Shown here piece after piece: positions 1-6,950 of a DNA stretch of 36,901 bases. The notes under the pieces are model-generated. The model had not been told where the DNA came from, ran no database searches, and saw nothing but the letters and a program-made list of their open reading frames with translations. The position numbers and the translations under genes are program-made. This DNA comes from Hyphomicrobiales bacterium (GTDB lineage: Bacteria; Pseudomonadota; Alphaproteobacteria; Rhizobiales; Beijerinckiaceae): positions 1 to 36,901 of the forward strand of contig JANXTB010000016.1 in NCBI GenBank assembly GCA_025356415.1, written 5' to 3'. The number at the start of each line of letters is the position of its first letter. Position 1 is the first letter of the stretch.

Positions 1-87
1 TCGCGTCAGGTAGCGCAGAAACGGCAGGCGGTCCCTTGGATGCATGGTCGACAGGACGCTGGCCAGGGCTTCTCCGGGATTGAGCAT
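1..87 (-). CDS. Partial small protein, start only (phage-like module)
   Basis: An ATG at 87 on the minus strand opens a frame of 29 codons that runs off the left edge. It begins MLNPGEALASVL and continues STMHPRDRLPFLRYLTR. A GGAGAG Shine-Dalgarno sequence lies just upstream (about 92-97), with suitable spacing. It is the next gene downstream of the Rad52-like gene on the same strand, so it probably belongs to the same module. I do not recognise the family, and only the N-terminus is visible. Confidence 0.5.
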   Translation of the reverse strand, partial: MLNPGEALASVLSTMHPRDRLPFLRYLTR

Positions 88-121
88 GATCTCTCCGCCG
101 CATGTGTTGAAGGCCAGGGTG

Positions 122-152
122 GTCGGCAGGGCGCGCCGCCGCGCCTGCCGAC
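122..152. other. GC-rich stem-loop between the Rad52-like gene and the edge gene
   Basis: GTCGGCAGG (122-130) and CCTGCCGAC (144-152) form a perfect 9-bp stem with a 13-nt loop. On the plus strand it is followed by GTTTTG. On the minus strand, the direction of the adjacent genes, no T-run follows. It may attenuate or terminate transcription between the two minus-strand genes, but this is uncertain. Confidence 0.35.
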
Positions 153-207
153 GTTTTGACGGAAGCGTTCGCGGCGCCGGCGCGCACGTGGGTTGAGGTT
201 CGCCGCC

Positions 208-1155
208 TCAGTCGGAGGGCCCGCCCGCCGCCGGAGCGCCGGTCTGGCTGGACGTCCAAAGGTCGTCGGCGACCGGCACTGGATCGATGCCGCGCTCCGC
301 CCACCAGCCTTTCTCGTCGCCGCGCATATGCAGCTCATGATGGTGGGTGGCGCACAAAGGCACGGTGAATTCGTCGCTGACCTTGCGCGCCATGGCGCGG
401 GGCTGCGTGAACCGCAGATGGTGCGCCTGGCTTGGGGTGCGGCCGCAGGCGAGGCACGGCTGTCGGGCGACGAAGCGCAGGTGCTCGAGGTCGCGTTGCC
501 GGCGCGGCTCCGGCAGGGCCAGCGTGTGTTTCTCGATCCGCAGGCCGGTGGCGTTGTGCATGGCGGGCGGTCCGGCCCTGGGCAGGCGGACCGGCAGGAA
601 GGCGTCCTCCATCTCGGCTTTTGACAGCAGGACCGGCGGTCCGGCCGCCGGGGCAGGGGCCGGCGCCTCCGGGCGCGGCGCCGGCGCCGCGGTTTCGGCC
701 GGCCGCGCCGGCTTTGGCTCTGGCTTTGGCTCCGGCTGGCCCTTGTACAGAGACAGGCCGAAGGGATTGCCGAAGGTCGACAGCGCCCGCTTGGTGGCGT
801 CGGTCTCCGCCGCCTTGGCGGCGCGCTCATGCGCCTGTCCCGGGGTCGCGGCCGTCGCCTCGCCGGAGCCCAGCCCCTCGCGCAGGATGACCTCGAAGCC
901 GGCCCGGACGCTGACCCGCACGCGGGTCAGATAGGCGACGGCGTAGCCCGATCCGGTCTGCTTCTGCCAGACGCAAGTGGTGGCCACCGTCTCGCGGTCC
1001 CAGCCCTCGAAGCCGAAGATCCGGTTGGCTTCCGCCACGACGCGCCAGCCTTCGAGATAATGGAGGATCTTGCCGTCGGCGGCGGCGCGCTCGCGGACGT
1101 GCTGCCGGCGCAGGCCGGCCTTCAATTGACGGACTTGGCTGTCGGTGAAGGTCAT
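208..1155 (-). CDS. Rad52-type single-strand annealing protein fused to an HNH-like zinc domain
   Basis: This 315-aa protein has two parts. Residues 1-140 look like the Rad52/Rad22 DNA-annealing core (ILHYLEGWRVVAEANRIFGF, GWDRET, then AAETDATKRALSTFGNPFGLSLY), which in this family promotes annealing of complementary single strands. A Pro/Ala/Glu linker spans about 140-175. Residues 222-296 form a zinc/HNH-like domain: C234-x2-C237, H245-H246, C268, H271-H272 and H276, including the stretch KVSDEFTVPLCATHHHELH. The upstream Gp157-like gene ends 1 nt before its ATG, so the two are co-transcribed. This pairing is typical of phage or integrative-element recombination modules. Whether the C-terminal domain cuts DNA or only binds zinc and nucleic acid cannot be told from sequence. 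The family call is firm for the N-terminus and moderate for the C-terminus. Confidence 0.85.
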   Translation of the reverse strand: MTFTDSQVRQLKAGLRRQHVRERAAADGKILHYLEGWRVVAEANRIFGFEGWDRETVATTCVWQKQTGSGYAVAYLTRVRVSVRAGFEVILREGLGSGEATAATPGQAHERAAKAAETDATKRALSTFGNPFGLSLYKGQPEPKPEPKPARPAETAAPAPRPEAPAPAPAAGPPVLLSKAEMEDAFLPVRLPRAGPPAMHNATGLRIEKHTLALPEPRRQRDLEHLRFVARQPCLACGRTPSQAHHLRFTQPRAMARKVSDEFTVPLCATHHHELHMRGDEKGWWAERGIDPVPVADDLWTSSQTGAPAAGGPSD

Positions 1156-1156
1156 C

Positions 1157-1660
1157 TCACTGGCTCCGGATCGAGAGGGACATTTTGGGGTCGGCGAGGA
1201 CGTCGCCCGGCACCAAAGCGCCGCGGGTGAGGGCCTCGAGGATGGCGCGCTTGTCGGGCTTTGGCGGCTGCGGGATCAGGAAGTCGATCGGCAGGCCGTC
1301 GGGGTCGACGACGTCGACGCCGGGCGGCCCACGGCGCAGCGAGGCGGTGAAGTCGGCCTCCTGCAGGCGGACGATGTCGGCAGCCAGCATGTTCTCGCAA
1401 GCGGTTTGCCGCTTGGCCCCGGCGCGCGCCTGCAGGCGGGCCAGCCGCGACTTCATGTCGTCGATCCGCCCCTTGAGGGCGGCGCACAGGCACTCGTCGT
1501 CGAGCGCCGAGCGGATCACCGCGGCGAGCGCCTCCTGGAAATCGGTCGCGCCCTCCAGCGTGTCGGCCAAGGTCTCGTCGTCGAGGTCGGGGTAGAGCTC
1601 AAGAAGCCGGCGACGCAGCTCCACGAATCGAATGCGCTCTGGTAAGATTTGCAGCGACAT
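1157..1660 (-). CDS. Siphovirus Gp157-like protein
   Basis: The 167-aa protein has the Gp157 family hallmarks: an acidic N-terminal segment ETLADTLEGATDFQEAL, a helical coiled-coil-like middle (about residues 50-95, with ALKGRIDDMKSRLARLQARA), and a compact C-terminus about DGLPIDFL and GALVPGDVL. Gp157 proteins occur in phages and host elements, often next to annealing or recombination genes; their biochemical role is poorly known. The ATG at 1660 is preceded by a purine-rich GGGGGAGGG ribosome binding site. It is the first gene of a minus-strand operon, and its TGA lies 1 nt from the start of the Rad52-like gene. A promoter overlapped by an Xre-type operator lies just upstream. Confidence 0.85.
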   Translation of the reverse strand: MSLQILPERIRFVELRRRLLELYPDLDDETLADTLEGATDFQEALAAVIRSALDDECLCAALKGRIDDMKSRLARLQARAGAKRQTACENMLAADIVRLQEADFTASLRRGPPGVDVVDPDGLPIDFLIPQPPKPDKRAILEALTRGALVPGDVLADPKMSLSIRSQ

Positions 1661-1681
1661 GATGCCCTCCCCCTTATCGGC

Positions 1682-1696
1682 GAGGTAAAATACCTC
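1682..1696. promoter_or_regulatory. Operator 1, perfect 15-bp palindrome
   Basis: GAGGTA-AAA-TACCTC is a perfect inverted repeat with a 3-bp centre. It lies between the divergent Gp157-like gene and the Xre regulator gene, downstream of the predicted minus-strand transcription start. It shares the GGTA-N7-TACC core with the second palindrome. Probable binding site of the regulator encoded at 1736. Confidence 0.75.
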
Positions 1697-1702
1697 ACTA
1701 AT

Positions 1703-1717
1703 GGTATAAAATATACC
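1703..1717. promoter_or_regulatory. Operator 2, perfect 15-bp palindrome
   Basis: GGTATA-AAA-TATACC is a perfect inverted repeat. Its centre is 21 bp (two helical turns) from that of operator 1, so two repressor dimers could bind the same DNA face. It contains the -10 hexamer of the minus-strand promoter. Confidence 0.75.
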
Positions 1718-1736
1718 AGTAAGGACCTATTGTCAA
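1708..1736 (-). promoter_or_regulatory. Promoter of the gp157-rad52 operon
   Basis: On the minus strand, TTGACA (1736-1731) and TATTTT (1713-1708) are separated by exactly 17 bp. The -35 touches the start codon of the divergent regulator and the -10 sits inside operator 2. Repressor binding at operator 2 should therefore block RNA polymerase directly. Confidence 0.7.
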
Positions 1737-1987
1737 TGATAACCGGGGGGCAGATACGTGCGGGCCGGGGGTACCTTAAGTGGTCCGCTGGCGAGCTTGC
1801 CTCTAGGGCAGGGGTCGGAGTCCAGACCATCAATCGGTTCGAGGCAAGCGAAGGTGTCCCACCTAGCCGAACGGACACTTTGATGCAGGTGAAGCTAGCC
1901 CTAGAGGCGGCCGGGATCGAATTCATAGGCACGCCTGACGACGGCCCCGGCATACGATTTCGGCCCAAGATCTCTAAACCCGAGTAA
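1736..1987 (+). CDS. Small Xre-family HTH regulator
   Basis: The 83-aa protein starts MITGGQIRAGRGYLKWSAGE and has a Cro/C1-type helix-turn-helix at about residues 12-40 (ELASRAGVGVQTINRFEASE). A C-terminal extension has an IEFIG...GIRFR pattern common in short Xre regulators of this type. The frame is open further upstream, but ATG 1736 is preferred: AAGGA lies at 1721-1725, and the protein then begins exactly as related regulators do. An upstream start would place the operators inside the gene. It is divergent from the gp157-rad52 operon and likely represses it and itself through the two palindromes. Base composition around the start is clearly more AT-rich than the surroundings, which suggests acquisition. 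Confidence 0.85.
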   Translation: MITGGQIRAGRGYLKWSAGELASRAGVGVQTINRFEASEGVPPSRTDTLMQVKLALEAAGIEFIGTPDDGPGIRFRPKISKPE

Positions 1988-2119
1988 ATTTCGAGCAAGA
2001 AAACAGGACAAGTGAGGCGTTACGGCGCGTCTGTTTCTTGCTGGCCGGAATCGCACCGAGACGAGCCGCACTGGCTTGCGCATAAAAAAGCGACGGGGTT
2101 TATGACCGCCCGCGCGTTT

Positions 2120-2860
2120 TCAGCGCCGGGCGATCCGGCACTCATGATCGAGCACGCTCTCGCCCAGCGATTGCGGCTGCGTATCGACGAGCAGGACAAA
2201 GCCGCCGCCGTCGGCCGGGGCCATCGCCCAGCTCGTGCGCCGGATCAGCGCCGGATCGGCCAGCAAGGCCTTCGCCGCCTGGAATGGATTGAAGCCGTCG
2301 ACCGCGTCGGCGGGAATGGCCCGCATCCGGTAGCGGCGGCCGCGGATCGGCGTCGGCAGCCACCGCCAGTCCGCGCTCGGATGAACGCCCGCCAGCGCCG
2401 CCTTCGCCGCCGGCGCCAGGCAGTCGAGATGGAAATGCAAATGGTCCTGACTGCGGCTCAGCGGCGCATTCACCGCAATGGCGACGTCGTCAATCCCGAC
2501 GCCGCCGCCCGCCGCGGCGACGACGCGGCCCCGCGCCGCCAGCGCGGCGCGGGTCAGCAAGACGCCCTCGTCGCCCTGCAGCGCCGCCGCCTCGAGGCCG
2601 GCGACATCCGCGGTCGGCGTCACCAGGACATGCGTCCGCGCCCCCGGCGCATGCAAGATCGCCGTCCCCGGCCGGCCGGGCCCGCCGAGGTCGACCGCCG
2701 CGCAGGGCAGCGCCAGGTGGGCTGCCCGCATGCCGGCGACGCACACTTGGACGGTCGCCCACAGCAGGTCACGGTGGAGGGGCGCGGCCGGCGCCGACGG
2801 GACAGAAGCCGCCACCGCCAGGCAGGCGGTCACGACCAGACAGGCCTTCCAGTTTGTCAT
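2120..2860 (-). CDS. cdh: CDP-diacylglycerol diphosphatase (Cdh)
   Basis: The 246-aa protein starts at ATG 2860 with a signal peptide or N-terminal membrane anchor (residues 1-26: NWK, a hydrophobic run, then SAPAAP). The mature part matches the Cdh family: RDLLWATVQVC near residue 30, and the H140-L-H142-F-H144-LDC motif, a histidine-triad-like signature that forms the nucleotide-phosphate active site. Members hydrolyse CDP-diacylglycerol to CMP and phosphatidate at the inner membrane or periplasm. Length is close to that of the E. coli enzyme (about 250 aa). The gene stands alone, convergent with the Xre regulator and divergent from a small secreted protein gene. Confidence in the family is high; physiological substrates in this organism are inferred. 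Confidence 0.85.
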   Translation of the reverse strand: MTNWKACLVVTACLAVAASVPSAPAAPLHRDLLWATVQVCVAGMRAAHLALPCAAVDLGGPGRPGTAILHAPGARTHVLVTPTADVAGLEAAALQGDEGVLLTRAALAARGRVVAAAGGGVGIDDVAIAVNAPLSRSQDHLHFHLDCLAPAAKAALAGVHPSADWRWLPTPIRGRRYRMRAIPADAVDGFNPFQAAKALLADPALIRRTSWAMAPADGGGFVLLVDTQPQSLGESVLDHECRIARR

Positions 2861-2942
2861 GCCGCGCTTGTAGCGGACCCGCACGGCGCCCGTAAAGGCG
2901 ATCCGCCGTTCTGCGCGCCCACTCCCTCCGCCGCTACGGCAA

Positions 2943-2967
2943 GGAACCGCCCCCGACATGGGGCGTT
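2943..2967 (+). promoter_or_regulatory. EcfG-type general-stress promoter
   Basis: GGAAC (2943-2947) and CGTT (2964-2967) are separated by 16 bp, matching the alphaproteobacterial sigma-EcfG consensus GGAAC-N16/17-CGTT. It lies about 25 nt upstream of the small secreted protein gene at 2993. Confidence 0.65.
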
Positions 2968-2992
2968 GCCGGCCGACCAATGGAGAATGATG

Positions 2993-3271
2993 ATGAAAAA
3001 GCTGATCCTGTTCACCGCTTGCGGATTGATGGCGTCGACGGCGGCCTTCGCGCAATGGGACAATGATCGCGACCGCGGCTACGGCGATCGCGGCTACGGC
3101 GACCGCTCCTATCGTGAACGGACCTACCGCGACGACGACCGCGGCGAACGGGCGGCCCGCGAAATTTTCCGGGGCGTCACCGGCCAGGGCCGCGAATGCC
3201 GCGTCATCACCCGTCGCGAGCGCGACCGCTACGGCGACGTCGTGGTGAGCCGCCGCCGCATTTGCGACTAA
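2993..3271 (+). CDS. Small secreted Arg/Tyr/Asp-rich protein
   Basis: The 92-aa protein has a clear signal peptide (MKKLILFTACGLMASTAAFA, cleavage expected before QWDN). The mature part has a short repeat rich in R, G, Y and D (GYGDRGYGDRSYRERTYR) and ends with a two-cysteine segment (ECRVITRRER...RRRICD) that could form a disulfide. Three in-frame ATGs occur at 2987, 2990 and 2993; the third has the best spacing (7 nt) from GGAG at 2982-2985. An EcfG-type promoter lies directly upstream, so induction by general stress is likely. I do not recognise a named family; similar short exported proteins are common in Hyphomicrobiales. Confidence 0.8.
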   Translation: MKKLILFTACGLMASTAAFAQWDNDRDRGYGDRGYGDRSYRERTYRDDDRGERAAREIFRGVTGQGRECRVITRRERDRYGDVVVSRRRICD

Positions 3272-3300
3272 TTCTGTCCGAGGCCTCAGGCCGAAAACAC

Positions 3301-3330
3301 TGGCGGCGCGGCCCGCAGGTCGCGCCGCCA
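3301..3330 (-). terminator. Terminator of the 83-aa gene (minus strand)
   Basis: TGGCGGCGCG (3301-3310) pairs perfectly with CGCGCCGCCA (3321-3330) around a 10-nt loop. Read on the minus strand it is followed by GTGTTTT. It lies between two convergent genes and may also slow plus-strand transcription. Confidence 0.6.
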
Positions 3331-3339
3331 CGATGGCGT

Positions 3340-3591
3340 TTAGACGGTCGCCGCGCTTCGCCCCGGCTTGAGCCGCACGACCGTCAAGCCCTGGACCAGC
3401 CGAAGGCGGGCGTGGTCGGCCAGCACCACGACGTCGCGCTCGCCGGCGGCGAAGGCGGCGAACAGGCTGCGCGCCGCCAGGTCCCGCGCCCGGCCGGACG
3501 CGCCGGCGGCCGCGGCCAGAGCGAAGGCGCGGCTCAGCATAGCGAGATCGTCGGGATCAAACACATGGCCGCCGGGAACGTGGATGTGCAT
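3340..3591 (-). CDS. Hypothetical 83-aa protein
   Basis: A short open frame starts MHIHVPGGHVFDPDDLAMLS and ends VVRLKPGRSAATV. The sequence looks like a folded alpha-helical cytoplasmic protein, with an Ala-rich helix at about residues 20-50 and hydrophobic strands in VVVLADHARLRLVQGLTVVRL. The GC pattern is that of a real coding frame, and a terminator follows its stop. I do not recognise the family. It stands alone between a secreted-protein gene and the photolyase gene. Confidence 0.6.
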   Translation of the reverse strand: MHIHVPGGHVFDPDDLAMLSRAFALAAAAGASGRARDLAARSLFAAFAAGERDVVVLADHARLRLVQGLTVVRLKPGRSAATV

Positions 3592-3741
3592 GCGCGTGTC
3601 CTCAATGCAACGCCCATGCTAAGGCCGTAAATAGCCAAGGTCAAGCAGCCGGAGTGCGGGAGCCAGCCAGCCGCCGTTGTCAGCGCATGACCTGTGGTGC
3701 GATGCTGGGTCGGCGAGGGACGCGCGGCGACGGCGCCGCGC

Positions 3742-5310
3742 TCAGAGAGCGAGCTTGGTCTGGCCGGGCCCGCGCGCCTCGGCGCCGCTCTCCAGCGCCT
3801 CGAGGAAGTTCTCCGCCTCTTGCAAGATTGTCGCGCGCCGCTCGGGCGCCATTTTGGCCAGCGTCCTGTAGGGCATGGCCATGCGCGGGTTTCTGGCGAG
3901 CCGCGTCTCGTTGACGATCATGAAGCGCCAGTAGAGCAGGTTGAACGGGCATGCGCCTGGCCCGCTTTTCTTGCGCACGTCATATGCGCAACCGCTGCAA
4001 TAATCCGACATGCGATCGATGTAGGCGCCCGACGCCGCATAGGGTTTGGACGCCAGCAATCCGCCATCGGCGAACAGCGCCATGCCATGGGTGTTGGGCA
4101 ATTCCACCCATTCATAGGCGTCCGCATAGACGGCCAGATACCATTCCTCCACCTGCCTGGGATCGAGGCTGGCGATCAGCGCGAATGTTCCGGTGATCAT
4201 CAGCCGCTGGATGTGATGCGCGTAGGCATTGCGGCGCGTCTCCGCGACGACTTGCGCGATGCAATTCATCTGCGTCTCGCCGCTCCAGTAGCACCATGGC
4301 AGCGCGCGATGCGCATCGAGCGCATTGCTTTGCGCGTAATCGGGCATGCGCAGCCAGTAGATGCCGCGCACATATTCACGCCAGCCGAGGATCTGGCGGA
4401 TGAAGCCCTCGACGGCGTTCAGCGGCGCATGGTCTTGCTTGAATGCGCGTTCCGCCGCGATGCAGATTTCGCGCGGCGTCAGGAGGCCGCAATTGAGATA
4501 GGGCGATAGCGTTGCGTGAAACAGGAAAGGCTCGCCCTGTTTCATCGCATCCTGATAATCGCCATAGCGCGGCAGGCAGGCGCGTATGAAATAATCGAGC
4601 GCCTCCAGCGCGCCCTCGCGCGTCACCGCCCAGCCGAAGGATTCGAGATCGCCGAAATTGTCGGGGAAGCGCTGCGCGACAAGTTGCATGACCTCGCCCG
4701 TGATCGCATCTTGCGCAAAGCGCGCACGCTGTGGCGGTGTGAGCGATGCGGGCAGGGACTTGCGATTGTCGTGGTCGAAATTCCACTGGCCGCCTACGGG
4801 AGCGTCGCCGTCCATCAGCAGGCCGGTCTCGCGCCGCATCTCGCGGTAGAAAAATTCCATGCGATAGGATTTGCGGCCCTCGGCCCAGCGCGCGAAGCGG
4901 CCGCGCGAACAGAAGAAGCGATCGTCGTCGCGGATCTCGACGGGCGCGTCCAACATCGCCCCCCAGCCGCGCATCATGTCGAGCACGCGCCATTCGCCGG
5001 GCTCGGTGACGACAACTCGTTCAGCGCCATGCCGCGCCAGCGCTCGCGCGACCTCGCCGGTTAACGAACCTGAATTGCCGGGATCGTCCAGCTTCACATA
5101 ATCGACCCGCAATCCCTCTGCGCGAAGTTCTTCGGCGAAGTGGCGCATGGCGGAAAAGATGAGCGTGATCTTCTGCTTGTGATGCGGCGCATAGACCGTC
5201 TCGTCATGGACCTCGGCCATGAGGATGATGTCATGTTCGGGGTCCAGCCCGTCGAGCGCGGCGATGTCGCGCGTCAGCTGGTCGCCGAGGATCAGGCGGA
5301 GCGTGCTCAT
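3742..5310 (-). CDS. phrB: Fe-S (6-4) photolyase, PhrB class
   Basis: The 522-aa protein belongs to the FeS-BCP photolyase/cryptochrome group that repairs UV (6-4) photoproducts with FAD, a lumazine-type antenna and a [4Fe-4S] cluster. It begins MSTLRLILGDQL, the usual N-terminus. Cysteines fall at 350, 438, 441 and 454, the same positions as the cluster ligands of Agrobacterium PhrB. The paired histidines H365-H366 and Y424 near the lesion site are also in register. The antenna domain covers about 1-130, the helical FAD domain the rest. The start at 5310 gives this exact numbering, which argues against longer upstream starts. The gene is divergent from a DUF2256 gene across a 13-bp inverted repeat, which may control both. 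Light or UV control is plausible but not shown. Confidence 0.93.
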   Translation of the reverse strand: MSTLRLILGDQLTRDIAALDGLDPEHDIILMAEVHDETVYAPHHKQKITLIFSAMRHFAEELRAEGLRVDYVKLDDPGNSGSLTGEVARALARHGAERVVVTEPGEWRVLDMMRGWGAMLDAPVEIRDDDRFFCSRGRFARWAEGRKSYRMEFFYREMRRETGLLMDGDAPVGGQWNFDHDNRKSLPASLTPPQRARFAQDAITGEVMQLVAQRFPDNFGDLESFGWAVTREGALEALDYFIRACLPRYGDYQDAMKQGEPFLFHATLSPYLNCGLLTPREICIAAERAFKQDHAPLNAVEGFIRQILGWREYVRGIYWLRMPDYAQSNALDAHRALPWCYWSGETQMNCIAQVVAETRRNAYAHHIQRLMITGTFALIASLDPRQVEEWYLAVYADAYEWVELPNTHGMALFADGGLLASKPYAASGAYIDRMSDYCSGCAYDVRKKSGPGACPFNLLYWRFMIVNETRLARNPRMAMPYRTLAKMAPERRATILQEAENFLEALESGAEARGPGQTKLAL

Positions 5311-5330
5311 GCGGGCAATCCAGATGCGGT

Positions 5331-5369
5331 GTGCAATGCGTATCTCATGCGCCTGCATACGCATTGCAC
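5331..5369. promoter_or_regulatory. 13-bp inverted repeat between phrB and the DUF2256 gene
   Basis: GTGCAATGCGTAT (5331-5343) and ATACGCATTGCAC (5357-5369) are perfect complements separated by 13 bp. The repeat sits in the only intergenic space between two divergent genes, so it is best explained as an operator. A cruciform or RNA hairpin is possible. Confidence 0.6.
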
Positions 5370-5393
5370 GGCGTCGCGGTTCAGGAGGCGCAT

Positions 5394-5552
5394 TTGGCGA
5401 AGATGCAAAAGAAAGCCGAGCTGCCGCAGAAAACCTGCGCGAGCTGCGGGCGGCCATTCGCCTGGCGGAAGAAATGGGCCAAGGTCTGGGACGAGGTGAA
5501 ATATTGCTCCGACCGTTGCCGCGCCGCGCGGAACCGAACGGATCAGGGCTGA
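5394..5552 (+). CDS. DUF2256 zinc-ribbon protein
   Basis: This 52-aa protein is a complete DUF2256 domain: TCASCGRPFAWRKKW, then YCSDRCR, giving two CxxC/CxxxC pairs for one zinc. The TTG at 5394 is preferred as start: a perfect AGGAGG lies at 5383-5388, 5 nt upstream, whereas the ATG at 5403 is too far away. The protein then starts MAKMQKKAEL. DUF2256 genes are often found beside cryptochrome/photolyase genes; here the two are divergent with a shared regulatory repeat. The function is unknown. A role in RNA binding or in cofactor or protein maturation for the photolyase is only a guess. Too short for many gene callers. Confidence 0.85.
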   Translation: MAKMQKKAELPQKTCASCGRPFAWRKKWAKVWDEVKYCSDRCRAARNRTDQG

Positions 5553-5610
5553 GCCGAACGAAGGGCCGCTCCCGCGAATTGTCCAGCATGTCGCGCCTCC
5601 GGAGAGCGCC

Positions 5611-6948
5611 ATGGCTGTCTCGATCCCGTCCAGCAAAGACCGCGCAGGCAACGCGCCGGAACTGGCGCGCCAGATCAAACACGCCTGCGAGCCGCTGCCA
5701 CCAATCGAAGACGCAAGCTTTGCCGCAACGTTCGATCGCTTCGCGCAGGCGCGCGTGGTGCTGCTCGGCGAGGCGACGCATGGCACGTCGGAATTCTACC
5801 GGGCGCGGGCCGCGATTTCGCAGCGGCTTATCGAGCGCCATGGCTTCACGATCGTCGCCGCGGAAGCCGACTGGCCGGACGCGTCGCGCATCGACCGTTA
5901 CGTGCGCCATCGCGGTCCGGGAAAGTATGACGAGCAATCCTTCGCGCGGTTCCCGACGTGGATGTGGCGCAACGAGGAAGTCGGCGCCTTCGTCGACTGG
6001 CTTCGCGCGCATAACGAGGCGCGTCCCATGGCGCAGCGCTGCGCTTTTCGCGGGCTCGACATCTATTCGTTGCGCAGCTCGATCGCCGCCGTGCTCGAGT
6101 ATCTCGATCGTGTCGATCCACAGGCTGCCGATCACGCGCGGCGCCGTTACGGCTGCCTGACGCCCTGGCAGGCCGAGCCCACATTTTATGGCCGCGCAGT
6201 GCATTATGGCGAGCGCGATACATGTGAAGACGCGGTCGTCGCGCAATTGCGCGACATGCTCGACACGCGATCAGGGCTTCAGGCGAAGGATGGCGAGGAT
6301 TACTTCGACGCCGAGCAGAATGCCCGCATCGTGCGCGCGGCGGAGCATTATTATCGCATCATGTATCGGGGCTCGACGGAATCGTGGAATCTGCGCGACC
6401 GGCACATGTTCGACACGTTGCGTCATCTGCTGGACGCAGGCGGGCCGACGTCGAAGGCCATCGTCTGGGCGCATAATTCGCACATTGGAAACGCTTCCGC
6501 CACCGCCATGGGCTGGCAGGGCGAATTCAACATCGGCGAACTCAGCCGCACCGCCTTAGGCGATGGCGCCGCGCTCATCGGCTTTGGCACGGACCACGGA
6601 ACAGTGGCGGCCGCCGACGATTGGGGCGGCGCGACGCAGATCAAGAATGTCCTTCCTGCACGGCCCGATTCCTACGAACGTGTGTTTCACGAGACAGGCA
6701 TCCGGTCATCGCTGACCGATTTACGGGCCGCTGCAAGTAGCGTCCGCGACTCTCTCGCCATGCCGCGACTCGAGCGCGCGATCGGTGTCGTCTATCGGCC
6801 CGAAACGGAATTCATGAGTCATTATTTCGAGGCGGTGCTGCCCGAACAATTCGACGCCTATGTCTGGTTCGACCAGACGCGGGCGGTGACGCCGCTGCCG
6901 AGTGCGCCGCCCCATGGCGCGCCCGAAACCTATCCGTTCGGACTCTGA
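5611..6948 (+). CDS. Erythromycin-esterase-like family protein
   Basis: The 445-aa protein belongs to the erythromycin esterase (EreA/SUCC-like) superfamily. Diagnostic segments are LLGEATHGTSEFYRAR (E54, H57) and IVAAEADWPDASRID near residue 82, the glutamate/histidine set that forms the esterase active site; VWAHNSHIGNA (about residue 288) is the usual third motif. Most chromosomal members are not macrolide-resistance enzymes and their substrates are unknown. ATG 5611 follows GGAGAG. The stop is 2 nt before the ATG of a phosphoribosyltransferase gene, so they form an operon. In other bacteria these two domains also occur together, sometimes fused, which suggests a joint but undescribed function. 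No signal peptide is seen. Confidence 0.9.
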   Translation: MAVSIPSSKDRAGNAPELARQIKHACEPLPPIEDASFAATFDRFAQARVVLLGEATHGTSEFYRARAAISQRLIERHGFTIVAAEADWPDASRIDRYVRHRGPGKYDEQSFARFPTWMWRNEEVGAFVDWLRAHNEARPMAQRCAFRGLDIYSLRSSIAAVLEYLDRVDPQAADHARRRYGCLTPWQAEPTFYGRAVHYGERDTCEDAVVAQLRDMLDTRSGLQAKDGEDYFDAEQNARIVRAAEHYYRIMYRGSTESWNLRDRHMFDTLRHLLDAGGPTSKAIVWAHNSHIGNASATAMGWQGEFNIGELSRTALGDGAALIGFGTDHGTVAAADDWGGATQIKNVLPARPDSYERVFHETGIRSSLTDLRAAASSVRDSLAMPRLERAIGVVYRPETEFMSHYFEAVLPEQFDAYVWFDQTRAVTPLPSAPPHGAPETYPFGL

Positions 6949-6950
6949 CC

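Noticed and set aside
1988-2119. Possible tRNA or att remnant after the Xre gene
   Set aside because: No cloverleaf, anticodon arm or CCA-type end could be drawn, and no direct repeat partner was seen.
2012-2990. Long plus-strand open frame covering the Cdh gene and running into the small secreted protein
   Set aside because: It is antisense to cdh, Arg-rich without family features; only its last 92 codons, with a signal peptide and own ribosome binding site, are real.
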